From NCBI RefSeq assembly GCF_014204535.1, contig NZ_JACHLR010000007.1, positions 62,001-126,000 on the forward strand: a stretch of 64,000 bases of DNA. The letters run 5' to 3'. Source of the stretch: Novosphingobium chloroacetimidivorans (GTDB taxonomy: Bacteria > Pseudomonadota > Alphaproteobacteria > Sphingomonadales > Sphingomonadaceae). The position numbers and the translations under genes were made by a program. The notes beneath the pieces are model-generated. The model did no database searches and was not told where the DNA came from. It worked only from the letters and a program-made list of their open reading frames with translations. Positions 7,972 through 16,267 of this stretch are shown here, piece after piece; positions within the stretch are counted from its first letter, which is position 1; the number at the start of each line of letters is the position of its first letter.

Positions 7972-8895
7972 TCATGCGCGATCGTGCATTTCGTGCTGCA
8001 GGAAGTCCAGGCTTTCGGGCGCCACCGCCGCCCCGCGGCCATGGCGGAAGAACGATTCCAGGGTTTCGGGTTCCCGGCCGGTCAAGGTGCGGACCATGTC
8101 GTTGACTGGCTCCATCTCTCCGGAGCGAAGCGAAAGCTCCAGGCCCAGCAGGACCTCTGCGGCAGGCCGAGGCAGCCCACGGCCGACCAGCAAGTCCACA
8201 TAGCCGTCCTCTGACAGATCCTCGTACACGATCGGTCGGCCCTCCACCTGGGAGAGCAGCGCCGCCACTTCGGCGTAAGTGTACGCCCTGGGGCCGGTCA
8301 CGTCATAGACGCGGTTGGCATGGGCGTCGGCGTGCAGCATCGCGCCGGAGGCCGCGTCCGCACAGTCGCGGCGGGTAAGCCAGGACACGCGGGACTCTCC
8401 GGCGGTGCCGTAGAAGCGGCCTTCCTCCAAAGCATTGCCCAGCACCATCAGCAGGTTTTCGGCATAAAGGAAGTTGCGCAGGATCGTGTAGGTCATCCCG
8501 CTGCTCAGGATCGCGCGCTCGGTCACCACGTGCTCGGGCGCGACCGGCGATGTCGAGGTGTCGCACGCCGCGTGCGAGGTGTAGAAGAGGTGGCGCACGC
8601 CCGCTGCCTTCGCCGCGGCGACCGCGCGCAGGTGACCGTCGGCACGCGAGCCGACTTCGTGCGTGCTGATGATCAAAAGGTGCGTGGCGCCGGCAAAGGC
8701 CGGCTCCAGCGTCTCCGGCCGATTGAAGTCAGCCTCGCGGGTAACGACGCCGCGTGCAGCGAGGTCCGCCAGCGACGCCGGGTTGCGGGACGTGGCGATG
8801 ACTCTGGTCGCGCCGCCGCGCAACAGGCCCTCGACGACGAGCCGGCCCAGCGCACCCGATGCGCCGGTTACGAGATAGGTGTTGTTGTCAGGCAT
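7972..8895 (-). CDS. NmrA-like NAD(P)H-dependent reductase (atypical SDR)
   Basis: A 307-residue atypical short-chain dehydrogenase of the NmrA / quinone oxidoreductase 2 group. The N-terminal Rossmann motif TGASGALGRLV is intact; the classical YxxxK pair is not obvious, as usual in this group. Start ATG 8895 follows GGGGAGACG at good spacing and makes the first residues run straight into the nucleotide-binding strand; a longer frame to 8991 has no such support. Family members reduce quinones or azo compounds, or sense NADPH. In this island quinone reduction after phenol oxidation is plausible but unproven. Confidence 0.8.
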   Translation of the reverse strand: MPDNNTYLVTGASGALGRLVVEGLLRGGATRVIATSRNPASLADLAARGVVTREADFNRPETLEPAFAGATHLLIISTHEVGSRADGHLRAVAAAKAAGVRHLFYTSHAACDTSTSPVAPEHVVTERAILSSGMTYTILRNFLYAENLLMVLGNALEEGRFYGTAGESRVSWLTRRDCADAASGAMLHADAHANRVYDVTGPRAYTYAEVAALLSQVEGRPIVYEDLSEDGYVDLLVGRGLPRPAAEVLLGLELSLRSGEMEPVNDMVRTLTGREPETLESFFRHGRGAAVAPESLDFLQHEMHDRA

Positions 8896-8975
8896 TTTAT
8901 CGTCTCCCCTCCCAGCCGGCACTCTCCTCAGAAGGATCGCGGGCCTGGATTGTCGTTCGTGTCCGGATTGTCGGT

Positions 8976-9015
8976 GGGTGAGAGGCTGCACCCAAGGGAC
9001 GCAAACCTCTCACCC
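8976..9015 (-). terminator. Stem-loop after the cytochrome c gene
   Basis: GGGTGAGAGG pairs perfectly with CCTCTCACCC across a 20-base loop, 9 bases beyond the minus-strand cytochrome c stop codon. Confidence 0.6.
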
Positions 9016-9023
9016 GTATGACG

Positions 9024-9395
9024 TCAGCGGTTCTTGGACAGGTAATCTATCAACGCAGCACGGCGCGCCGGATCGGCAAGGCCGCCATACGTCATGGTCG
9101 TACCAGGCACGACCGCGCGCGGGCTGGCGAGATAGGACGACAGCGTCGCCTTGTCCCAGACCTTGCCCGACTTCTTCATGGCCGCCGAATAGCGCGTGTA
9201 CTTGGGGTCAGAGGCGGCGCGGCGCCCGACCACGCCCTTCAGGGAGGGACCGATCCGCGGCGAGGCGTCGGCCTTCGCGGGATCGGCGTGGCAGACGGCG
9301 CAGGCCTGCGTGAAGACCTGCCGGCCGTCCGGCTGTGCCGCGATCGCCGGCGAAGTTGCAAGCAGCAGCGCGGGGAGAATGAGTGCAAACCGCAT
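9024..9395 (-). CDS. Class I c-type cytochrome, periplasmic
   Basis: A 123-residue small cytochrome with a cleavable signal peptide (MRFALILPALLLATSPAIAA). Haem attachment is Cys32-x2-Cys35-His36 (CAVCH), and Met101 in GTTMTYGG is the probable distal ligand. The IGPSLKGVVGR region and the C-terminal helix match the cytochrome c2/c550 group. An AAAGG ribosome site precedes the ATG. It could receive electrons from a periplasmic dehydrogenase such as the flavocytochrome encoded at 12316-14390, though it belongs to a different transcription unit. Confidence 0.88.
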   Translation of the reverse strand: MRFALILPALLLATSPAIAAQPDGRQVFTQACAVCHADPAKADASPRIGPSLKGVVGRRAASDPKYTRYSAAMKKSGKVWDKATLSSYLASPRAVVPGTTMTYGGLADPARRAALIDYLSKNR

Positions 9396-9464
9396 GATAG
9401 ACCTTTGCTTTGGCCCCGGGCAGCAGGCGACGAGGCGGGTGATGAGGATGTCGGGCGAAGCGGA

Positions 9465-10625
9465 TCACGCTTCCAGTCGAGTGAGCGGACGGCGCAACCT
9501 GGCCGTGGCGACGTAGCACAGCAGGAGCGCGGCGGCGGCGAACGCGGCCAGGACCACGCCCAGGCTCGGGATGCCTCCCGCCGCGATCAGGACACCGCCA
9601 AGTGCCGGGCCGATCGCAGCGCCGATGGTGAAGAACGCCGGACCCGCGGCTGCCGTGCGGCCCGAGGAGTCAAGCTCTGCCAGGATGCCGAGCAGGAATG
9701 GCGTGACGAACATCAGGCATAGGTTCAGTCCTATGGCCCCGACGATGAACTCCGCCTGGCCCAGCCCCAGAGTGATGAGGAGCACCGAAACGGCGAGCCC
9801 GATATAGCCGACGGCCAGCGGAACGCGTCGATCGCGGCCGTTGCCGAAGCGTTCTGCGATGATCGGTGCGAGCAGGTTCACGAAGGCGCCGATTGCCAGG
9901 ACACGGCCCATCAGGGGCAGATCGGTTCCCGATCCCTTGGCCGCCTCCGCGATGTAGGCCCAGACGCCGTTCTGGGTGAGGTACGTGAGGGCAATGGCGG
10001 TCAGCGCCATGGCCGCCGCGCCGCCGTTCCGGACAGCGGCCGCGTCTGCCGCCCGGTTCATGGGAGTGTCCTGCTTGGCGTCAGCGGCGGGAAGCCAGAT
10101 CAGGCTGATCAGGGCGACCAGCCCCAGAACGGCGCCGTAGGCGAAGGGCACGAAGGCTCCGTACGCAGCGACGGCCATCGGAACCGTCGCGAAGAAGGTG
10201 GCGACGAACAGGATCAGACCGAGCTGCTGCCTGGCGAACACGCGCTGCGGGTCGGGCATGGTGGCGGCGCGCCGGGTGATCTCCGCCAGGATCAGGCCCA
10301 AAGCAAGGCCGGCCGCCGCTCTCGCCACGACCAGGACGACGATCTGCTGCGCAGCCAGCGAGAGCAGGTTCGCCGCTATGCTGACGAGGATGGCGGCGGT
10401 CAGCCACGCGGCGCGCCCGGCAACATGGCGACGCGACGCCCACAGGATCGAGGAAGCCGCCACGCAGGCGATCTCCAGCGAGGCGATCAATCCTGGCTGT
10501 GCCGGACCCAAGCCGAACCGCTGTGCCGCCCCCGGCAGCCAGATCGGCAGCAAGGGAGCGTTGGACATCCCCAGTGTGAAAAGGGCGACAAGAGGGATCC
10601 ACGTCGTACCCGATAGCTTGGTCAC
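9465..10625 (-). CDS. Major facilitator superfamily transporter
   Basis: A 386-residue inner-membrane protein with about twelve hydrophobic segments and no signal peptide. The N-terminal segment (PLVALFTLGMSNAPLLPIWLPG) and the loop MPDPQRVFARQ between helices are MFS-like. The start is GTG with GGAGAGGC upstream. It is divergent from the dehydrogenase operon starting at 10851, so it most likely moves an aromatic substrate or product of that operon across the inner membrane; direction and substrate cannot be told. Confidence 0.85.
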   Translation of the reverse strand: MTKLSGTTWIPLVALFTLGMSNAPLLPIWLPGAAQRFGLGPAQPGLIASLEIACVAASSILWASRRHVAGRAAWLTAAILVSIAANLLSLAAQQIVVLVVARAAAGLALGLILAEITRRAATMPDPQRVFARQQLGLILFVATFFATVPMAVAAYGAFVPFAYGAVLGLVALISLIWLPAADAKQDTPMNRAADAAAVRNGGAAAMALTAIALTYLTQNGVWAYIAEAAKGSGTDLPLMGRVLAIGAFVNLLAPIIAERFGNGRDRRVPLAVGYIGLAVSVLLITLGLGQAEFIVGAIGLNLCLMFVTPFLLGILAELDSSGRTAAAGPAFFTIGAAIGPALGGVLIAAGGIPSLGVVLAAFAAAALLLCYVATARLRRPLTRLEA

Positions 10626-10716
10626 AGAGCCTCTCCAGCCTGCCTATTATGAAACGGATTGTGGCCAAAGATGCGTTCTGAGTCCAGAAAATCTTGTGCA
10701 TTGCCCCGGCGTGCAG

Positions 10717-10731
10717 GGACATCTTATGTCC
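10717..10731. promoter_or_regulatory. Inverted repeat GGACAT-CTT-ATGTCC in divergent promoter region
   Basis: A perfect 6+6 repeat with a 3-base centre lies between the MFS gene (minus) and the dehydrogenase operon (plus). A second repeat ATCAT-N10-ATGAT is at 10759-10778. Either could be an operator that controls both directions. Confidence 0.4.
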
Positions 10732-10850
10732 TCTTTTGACGCCATGTACCGCTAAATAATCATGTACTTCAATATGATGCATCACGTTCGCCATCGCCAT
10801 GACCACTCTTGCGCAGCGGTCATTATCAAGCTATCCGAAGCGTATAGAAA

Positions 10851-11699
10851 ATGCACGGGAGACTTGGCTTGTTTGACGCACTTCGCCTCGATGAAAAGGT
10901 CGCCGTCATCACGGGGGCTGCGGGAGGCATCGGAAGCACCACCGCTCGGCTGATGGCCGGGCGCGGGGCCAGGGTGGTGATCGCCGATATCGCCTTCGAG
11001 GCCGCCGAGAAGCTGGCCCAGGAGATTGGCGACAACGCGCTCGCAGTGCATCTCGACCTGGCCGACAGCGACTCGATCCGCGCGGCGATCGCCCGCACGG
11101 TCGATCACTTCGGCCGGCTCGACATCCTCGTCAACAACGCCGCGGCTACCGGCGGAGGCCTGACCGAGGCCGACGGGCTACTCCATGCCATGGAGGACTG
11201 GGTGTGGGATCGCTCGTTCCAGGTGAACTGTCGCGGTACCATGGTGATCACGCGCGAGGCGCTGCCGCATCTGCTCAAGACACGGGGCTGCATCGTCAAC
11301 ACGGTCTCCGGGCTTGGCCTGCAGGGGCATGTTCACCAGACCGCTTACGGCGCAACCAAGGCTGCCATCGTGCAACTCACGCGCTCGCTGGCGACGGCTT
11401 ACGGGCGTCAGGGCGTGCGCTGCAACGCGGTCGCTCCGGGCCTGATCCTGACCCCGGTGATCGCCAAGGACTTCCCGCCCAAATGGCGCGCCTTGGTCGA
11501 GGACGAGACGCCGCGCGGCACGGCAGGCGGCCCTGAGGACATCGCCGAGCCGATCGCCTTCCTGGCGTCCGACGCGGCGAAGAACATCACCGGCCAGACT
11601 CTCGTCTCGGACGGCGGCGTGTCGGTGCATATTCCTGGCCTGAAGGCTTACAGCGAAGCGTTCGGCATCCCGTTCGATCCGGTCGAGACCCTGGGCTGA
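10851..11699 (+). CDS. Short-chain dehydrogenase/reductase
   Basis: A 282-residue classical SDR. The cofactor motif TGAAGGIG at 21-28, NNAA at 95-98, catalytic Ser153 and the Tyr166-x3-Lys170 pair (YGATK) are all present, and ITGQTLVSDGG near the end is the usual C-terminal SDR motif. It probably oxidises an aromatic alcohol to an aldehyde or ketone with NAD(P). The ATG at 10851 has a weak ribosome site; TTG at 10869 is preceded by GGGAGA and would give a more typical SDR N-terminus (LFDALRLDEKVAVITG), so the true start may be there. First gene of a six-gene run to 16213. Confidence 0.88.
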   Translation: MHGRLGLFDALRLDEKVAVITGAAGGIGSTTARLMAGRGARVVIADIAFEAAEKLAQEIGDNALAVHLDLADSDSIRAAIARTVDHFGRLDILVNNAAATGGGLTEADGLLHAMEDWVWDRSFQVNCRGTMVITREALPHLLKTRGCIVNTVSGLGLQGHVHQTAYGATKAAIVQLTRSLATAYGRQGVRCNAVAPGLILTPVIAKDFPPKWRALVEDETPRGTAGGPEDIAEPIAFLASDAAKNITGQTLVSDGGVSVHIPGLKAYSEAFGIPFDPVETLG

Positions 11700-11700
11700 C

Positions 11701-12312
11701 ATGGCCGCGGTAGCGAACAATGCCGAAGGCGCGGCGACCGGGATCGATCGTCGGCGAATGCTGCTGGTGAGCGGTCTGACGGCGGCAGGCGTCGCGGCAG
11801 GCGGAGTGACGACGCTTGCGGCGGCGGCGGACCAAGGTATCCGCTTCGTGGTCAGCGACCGCCGCCTGCCGGAAAGCCTTGTCTTCGCGGAGGTCGTCGA
11901 ACGCGCGGGCGCACGGCGGCTGGAAGCGACCGACGGACTGACGCGGCTGTGGCAGGACGTGCTGCGCCCCCACTGGCAGAGCGGTCATGGCGCGACCGTT
12001 GGGCTCACCACCGTCGCCATGTGGCAAGTGCTCGCGGAGCAGGCCCGCGGTGAAGGTCGCCAGGCCCGGCTGATCGGACGTCACCGCACCGATGATGGCG
12101 GCAGCGGCGCGCATCGCTTCGCGGTGCCGTCCGAGCTGTCTGCCGATGCGGGCACCGTCACCTCGACGCCCGGCGCCTGGCCGGCCGCCGCTGCACATCT
12201 CGTGTCCCGATGCGCCGGGATTCATCGGCATGCTGGCGCAGCGCCGGCTTGCGGCACTCTTTCCGCGGCGGAAGCATCCTTCCCCGCGCTTGTTTCCTGG
12301 AGGATTGGCTAA
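11701..12312 (+). CDS. Tat-exported protein of unknown function
   Basis: I do not recognise a family for this 203-residue protein. The N-terminus carries a twin-arginine signal: DRRRMLLVSGLTAAGVAAGG, followed by a small-residue stretch before about residue 42. The mature part is hydrophilic, with two cysteines far down the chain and no metal or nucleotide motif visible. It starts one base after the SDR stop and ends 3 bases before the flavoprotein start, so it is clearly cotranscribed with the flavocytochrome. Periplasmic assembly, electron relay or maturation of that enzyme is a guess from position only. Confidence 0.65.
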   Translation: MAAVANNAEGAATGIDRRRMLLVSGLTAAGVAAGGVTTLAAAADQGIRFVVSDRRLPESLVFAEVVERAGARRLEATDGLTRLWQDVLRPHWQSGHGATVGLTTVAMWQVLAEQARGEGRQARLIGRHRTDDGGSGAHRFAVPSELSADAGTVTSTPGAWPAAAAHLVSRCAGIHRHAGAAPACGTLSAAEASFPALVSWRIG

Positions 12313-12315
12313 GTC

Positions 12316-13986
12316 ATGCGGACACCGCCCGGCATTGCGGAAAAGGATTTTTCCGCCGCCCTTCAGCAGTTCGCCGCCATCGTGGGCCAGGAATGGGTCT
12401 TCACGAGCGACGAGGATCTGGCGCTCTATCGCGACGCCTATTCGCCGATCCGCGACACGCCGGAAGAGCGGGTCGCGTCGGCCGCTGTCGCGCCGCAGAC
12501 GGCAGAGCAGGTGCAGGCCGTGGTTCGCGTGGCGAACCAGTACGGCATCCCCCTCTACGCGATCTCGACCGGCAAGAACCTGGGGTATGGCGGTTCGGCG
12601 CCCGCCTATTCCGGCAGCGTCGTGGTCGATCTCAAGCGGATGAACCGCATCATCGAGGTCAACGACCAGAACCACTACGCCATCGTCGAGCCGGGCGTCA
12701 GCTATTTCGACCTCTACAACTACATCAAGGAACGCAACCTCAAGGTCTGGATCGACACGCCCGATCCGGGCTGGGGCAGCGTCGTCGGCAACGCGCTGGA
12801 TCACGGCGTGGGGCACACGTCATCGCGCTTCCGCAACCACTTCGATGCGCATTGCGGCATGGAAGTGGTGCTGGCGAACGGTGAACTGCTGCGCACCGGG
12901 ATGGGGGCGTTGCCCAAGGCCAAGACCTGGGGCCAGTTCAAGATGGGCTTCGGCCCGATCGTGGACGGCATCTTCTCGCAGTCCAACTTCGGCATCGTCA
13001 CCAAGATGGGTTTCTGGCTGAAGCCCGAGCCCGAAGCGTTCATGCAGGCGATGGTGTTCGCGCCGCGCTACGACGACATCCATCCGCTTGTGTCGCTGCT
13101 GCGCAACCTGGAGAACGCCGGCATCGCGCAAGGCGCGCCGGAGCTGGGAAGCCCGCTGCTCGGCCTGGGTGCGACCAAGGAGATCGTCGACCTGTTCCTT
13201 AAGGGGCCGCCGCAGATGGCGAAGGAACAGCGCGATCTGATCGCCAAGACCAAGCTCGGCTACTCGCCCGAACTGGAGCGCTATGGCGCGGCGAACAAGC
13301 TGCCGTACTGGGCGCTGAACCTGACGTTCTACGGACCGGCGAAAGTGGTCGCCGCGCAGTGGGAAGCGGCACAGGACATGGCCACAGCCGCGATCAAGGG
13401 CGCGACGTTCACGGCAACCCCGGTGCTGACCGATCGCCTGAAGGCAGCGGCGGAAGGCCAGGTCTATCCGCAGAACCTCGGCATTCCGAACATGGACTTC
13501 TTCGCGTTCGGAACGCGTGCGGGGGGCATGCCGCCGGCGAACGGCCATATGTGGTTCTCACCCGTCATTCCGCAGAGCGGCGAGGGGATCCTGGAGGCGA
13601 ACCGCGTGTTCGAGGAAGCGGTGCGCACGATCCCGTTGCTGGGCAGCCTGCCGATCCTGAACCTGCGCCCGTTCTCGCTGCCCGCCCCGTTCTATGAACG
13701 CACGTTCCTGTTCATCCTGGGCTTTCCGATCAGCGAGGAGCCGGAGCAGAACAAGGCGATCGTGACCGCCTTCCGCGAGCTGATCAAGATTGGCGCCGAC
13801 AATGGCTGGGGCGAGTACCGCACCCCGGTCATCTTCCAGGATCAGGCGATGGGCGTCTACTCGTTCAACGACAATATCCTGTTGCGGTTCAATGAGATGA
13901 TCAAGGACGCCATCGATCCCAAGGGCATCCTGTCACCCGGCCGCTATGGCATCTGGCCCCGTCATCTGCGGGAGACGAAGAAGTGA
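12316..13986 (+). CDS. Vanillyl-alcohol-oxidase / 4-cresol dehydrogenase family flavoprotein
   Basis: A 556-residue FAD enzyme of the VAO/PCMH fold that oxidises para-alkyl or para-hydroxymethyl phenols through a quinone methide. The FAD-binding domain contains STGKNLGYGGSAP and GNALDHGVGHT. The phenolate-binding trio of VAO maps to Tyr91, Tyr501 and Arg502 (GEYRTP), and the base-like Asp to Asp150 (TPDPGW). His411 in NGHMWFSP aligns with the covalent FAD histidine of VAO rather than the tyrosine of 4-cresol dehydrogenase. No signal peptide is visible. It overlaps the following cytochrome c gene by 4 bases, arguing for a dehydrogenase that passes electrons to that cytochrome rather than to oxygen. 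Confidence 0.9.
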   Translation: MRTPPGIAEKDFSAALQQFAAIVGQEWVFTSDEDLALYRDAYSPIRDTPEERVASAAVAPQTAEQVQAVVRVANQYGIPLYAISTGKNLGYGGSAPAYSGSVVVDLKRMNRIIEVNDQNHYAIVEPGVSYFDLYNYIKERNLKVWIDTPDPGWGSVVGNALDHGVGHTSSRFRNHFDAHCGMEVVLANGELLRTGMGALPKAKTWGQFKMGFGPIVDGIFSQSNFGIVTKMGFWLKPEPEAFMQAMVFAPRYDDIHPLVSLLRNLENAGIAQGAPELGSPLLGLGATKEIVDLFLKGPPQMAKEQRDLIAKTKLGYSPELERYGAANKLPYWALNLTFYGPAKVVAAQWEAAQDMATAAIKGATFTATPVLTDRLKAAAEGQVYPQNLGIPNMDFFAFGTRAGGMPPANGHMWFSPVIPQSGEGILEANRVFEEAVRTIPLLGSLPILNLRPFSLPAPFYERTFLFILGFPISEEPEQNKAIVTAFRELIKIGADNGWGEYRTPVIFQDQAMGVYSFNDNILLRFNEMIKDAIDPKGILSPGRYGIWPRHLRETKK

Positions 13987-14390
13987 GAACGATCGCTCGT
14001 GTCGCGTCGATCTGCGGCGTGGTTGCCCTGGGCGGCGCTGCGGCCATGATCATAGCCCAGCCTGCGCAACCTCCCGTGGCGCCGCAGGAAGGCCTGCCGC
14101 GCACCGCGTCGGTCAATCCCAAGGATAGCCCGGGCAAGCAGGTCTACGACCGCTGGTGCTCCGAATGCCACGCGGATGGCCCGCGCTATCCCGGGACTGC
14201 CTCCCTCGCGGTCAAGTACGGCAAGGACATGCCCGCGGCGCTGGAGAAGCGGACCGACCTGACGCCCGAAACGGTCGCCTACTTCGTGCGCAATGGCGTG
14301 CTGGTGATGCCATCGTTCCGCAAGACCGAGATCACGGACGCGGAGCTTGCGCAGCTTGGCGCCTATCTCAGCCGCAACACGCCGAAGTAG
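13983..14390 (+). CDS. Cytochrome c subunit of the VAO/PCMH-type dehydrogenase
   Basis: A 135-residue single-haem cytochrome with a membrane-spanning or cleavable signal at residues 5-30. The haem motif is Cys59-x2-Cys62-His63 (WCSECH), with Met109 in LVMPSFR as likely sixth ligand. Its start GTG shares four bases (GTGA) with the flavoprotein stop, so translation is coupled, as with the PchF/PchC subunit pair of 4-cresol methylhydroxylase. It would accept electrons from FAD and pass them to the respiratory chain in the periplasm. The partner flavoprotein lacks its own signal, so export may depend on this subunit or on the neighbouring Tat protein. Confidence 0.88.
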   Translation: MRTIARVASICGVVALGGAAAMIIAQPAQPPVAPQEGLPRTASVNPKDSPGKQVYDRWCSECHADGPRYPGTASLAVKYGKDMPAALEKRTDLTPETVAYFVRNGVLVMPSFRKTEITDAELAQLGAYLSRNTPK

Positions 14391-14420
14391 CCGCAAAAAT
14401 TGGCAAGAGGAGGGGAAACT

Positions 14421-15623
14421 ATGAGCAGCGACGCCGTAGCATCGCAATGTCCGGTCAACCCGGCACGGTTCGATCAGCATCGGGCCACGGTCGAGGACGC
14501 CTATGCCGCCTATGGCGAGTTGCGTGCCAGCTGCCCCGTGGCGCACAGCGATGCGCATGGCGGCTACGTCCTGCTGTCGCGCTACAAGGACGTTCGCAAG
14601 GCCGCAATTGACTGGCAAACGTTCTCTTCCGCCAAGGGCACCGGCTTGCCGCAGGACCGGACGCGCCCGCCACTGCCCGCGCTGGAGATGGATCCGCCCG
14701 AGCACGGCGCCTGGCGCAAGCTCTACGTCGACGCACTCGCTCCGGCGGCGCTGCGGGCGATGGAGCCGCTGGTCGCGGAAATCGCGGATGGCCTCATCGA
14801 CGGATTCGCGGCGGACGGCTCCTGCGATCTTGTGCGCCAATATTGCGAGCCGCTGCCGATCCTGGGGATCAGCCGCGCGATCGGCCTGACCGGCAAGGAG
14901 CCGGAACGCATCCGCACGCTCGCCCTCAATCTGACGGAGACGGCGCCGGATCCCGCCGCCCATCAGCAGGCGATCGGCCGCCTGGGCGAATTCATCCTGT
15001 CGGAACTGCATGACCGTCGCACCACTCCGCGCGACGATTACCTGACGACGATTGCACGGGCCCAAGTCGATGGTCGGCCGATGTCGGATTACGAGGCTTC
15101 GGTCTTCATGATCGGTTTCCTGGTGGCTGGGCACGAGACGACGGCCTCCGCGATGACCGGGTTGTTCTCGCACGTGCTGGGTCGACCGGACCTGCAGCGG
15201 CGCCTGCTGGAAGACGACCGAGCGCTGGATGCGGCAATCGAAGAAGCCGTGCGGCTGACTTCGCCGTTTCATGGCTTCTCGCGCACGGCGACGCGCGACG
15301 TGGAGGTCGCCGGCACCGTCATCCCCGAAGGCGAGGTCGTCCGTCTCTCCTGGGCTTCGGCCAACCGCGATGCGGACGTCTTCGCAGACCCCGACCGCTT
15401 CGACATCGATCGGCCCGCGAATACGCACCTGGGCTTCGGTATCGGCCGCCACGTTTGTGCCGGCGCGCCCTTCGCCCGGATCGAGATGCGCATCGCCCTG
15501 CGCCGCCTGCTGACAAGGCTGCCCGATATCGCGCCGGTTCAGTCCGCACCGAAATGGCACTTCGCCGGTGGCATGATGACCATTCCCGAAAGCTTCGAAG
15601 TCCGCTTCTCGCCGCCGACCTAA
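14421..15623 (+). CDS. Cytochrome P450
   Basis: A 400-residue soluble bacterial P450. The I-helix oxygen-activation motif is AGHETT (236-241), the ExxR pair is Glu275/Arg278, and the haem thiolate is Cys346 in FGIGRHVCAG. The start ATG 14421 follows AGGAGG; the longer in-frame start at 14400 would place that site inside the gene. No ferredoxin or reductase gene lies near, so it must borrow electron partners from elsewhere. In an operon with a phenol dehydrogenase and cupin, aryl O-demethylation or ring hydroxylation of a methoxyphenol is a reasonable hypothesis; substrate specificity cannot be assigned. Confidence 0.92.
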   Translation: MSSDAVASQCPVNPARFDQHRATVEDAYAAYGELRASCPVAHSDAHGGYVLLSRYKDVRKAAIDWQTFSSAKGTGLPQDRTRPPLPALEMDPPEHGAWRKLYVDALAPAALRAMEPLVAEIADGLIDGFAADGSCDLVRQYCEPLPILGISRAIGLTGKEPERIRTLALNLTETAPDPAAHQQAIGRLGEFILSELHDRRTTPRDDYLTTIARAQVDGRPMSDYEASVFMIGFLVAGHETTASAMTGLFSHVLGRPDLQRRLLEDDRALDAAIEEAVRLTSPFHGFSRTATRDVEVAGTVIPEGEVVRLSWASANRDADVFADPDRFDIDRPANTHLGFGIGRHVCAGAPFARIEMRIALRRLLTRLPDIAPVQSAPKWHFAGGMMTIPESFEVRFSPPT

Positions 15624-15667
15624 GTGACGGCGCAATCCCGACAACTCCATCGTGAAGGTGAATAGAA

Positions 15668-16213
15668 ATGACTGCTGTCCAAGGCGAGCCGCGCCCCGTG
15701 CGACGTATCGTGACCGGCGAGGATGCCGAAGGGCGCTCGCTGATCGTCTCGGACGAATTGACGCCCAACCGCTTCATGGCGCCTTACGCACCCTCATATG
15801 TGCAAGTGCCCTGGGCGACCGGCGAAGGTGCAGCGCGCGGTGACGATCCGGCTCCCGCCGGTCATCAGTTCGGTTTCCACTCACCCAAAGGCACGATCCT
15901 GCGGATCGTCGATTTCCCCGTGGATACGAGTTACAATGAAAGTCAGCTTACGGAGTTTCTCGACGCCAATCAGGTCAGGGACGCTTCCAATCCGCGTCAC
16001 TTCTGGTTCCACAAGACGCATTCGCTCGATTACGCCATCTGCCTCGAGGGTGAGATCTATGCGATGCTGGACGAGGACGAGACGCTGATGCGCGCAGGCG
16101 ATGTCCTGATCCAGCGGGCCACGAACCACAGCTGGTCGAACCGTTCGGACCGGCCTTGCCGCATGGCCTTTATCCTGATCGCGCTCGACGGCGAAGACAC
16201 GAGCGCACACTGA
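15668..16213 (+). CDS. Cupin-domain protein, copy 1 (possible ring-cleaving dioxygenase)
   Basis: A 181-residue protein with one cupin barrel near residues 85-170. The metal-site pattern is visible as HKTHSLDYAICLEGE followed by AGDVLIQRATNHSWSN, giving His, Glu and His ligands in the two cupin motifs. Size resembles 3-hydroxyanthranilate 3,4-dioxygenase, but the motif spacing is not diagnostic and the substrate is unknown. It closes the operon that begins at 10851 and is followed by a strong bidirectional terminator. A clear paralogue lies at 20693-21256, sharing almost the whole cupin core. Confidence 0.75.
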   Translation: MTAVQGEPRPVRRIVTGEDAEGRSLIVSDELTPNRFMAPYAPSYVQVPWATGEGAARGDDPAPAGHQFGFHSPKGTILRIVDFPVDTSYNESQLTEFLDANQVRDASNPRHFWFHKTHSLDYAICLEGEIYAMLDEDETLMRAGDVLIQRATNHSWSNRSDRPCRMAFILIALDGEDTSAH

Positions 16214-16221
16214 TCGAACGT

Positions 16222-16260
16222 TATCGCAACCGCCCGGGCAGTCCTCGGGCGGTTGCGATA
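16222..16260. terminator. Bidirectional stem-loop terminator
   Basis: A perfect 15-bp stem (arms 16222-16236 and 16246-16260) with a 9-base loop lies in the 54 bases between the convergent cupin and fumarylacetoacetase genes. It is the strongest hairpin in the window and can serve both strands. Confidence 0.85.
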
Positions 16261-16267
16261 TGGCGCT

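Noticed and set aside
13962..15650. A 562-codon minus-strand frame opposite the cytochrome c and P450 genes
   Set aside because: The plus strand has haem motifs in both genes and good ribosome sites; the antisense product is Arg/Gly-rich and featureless.
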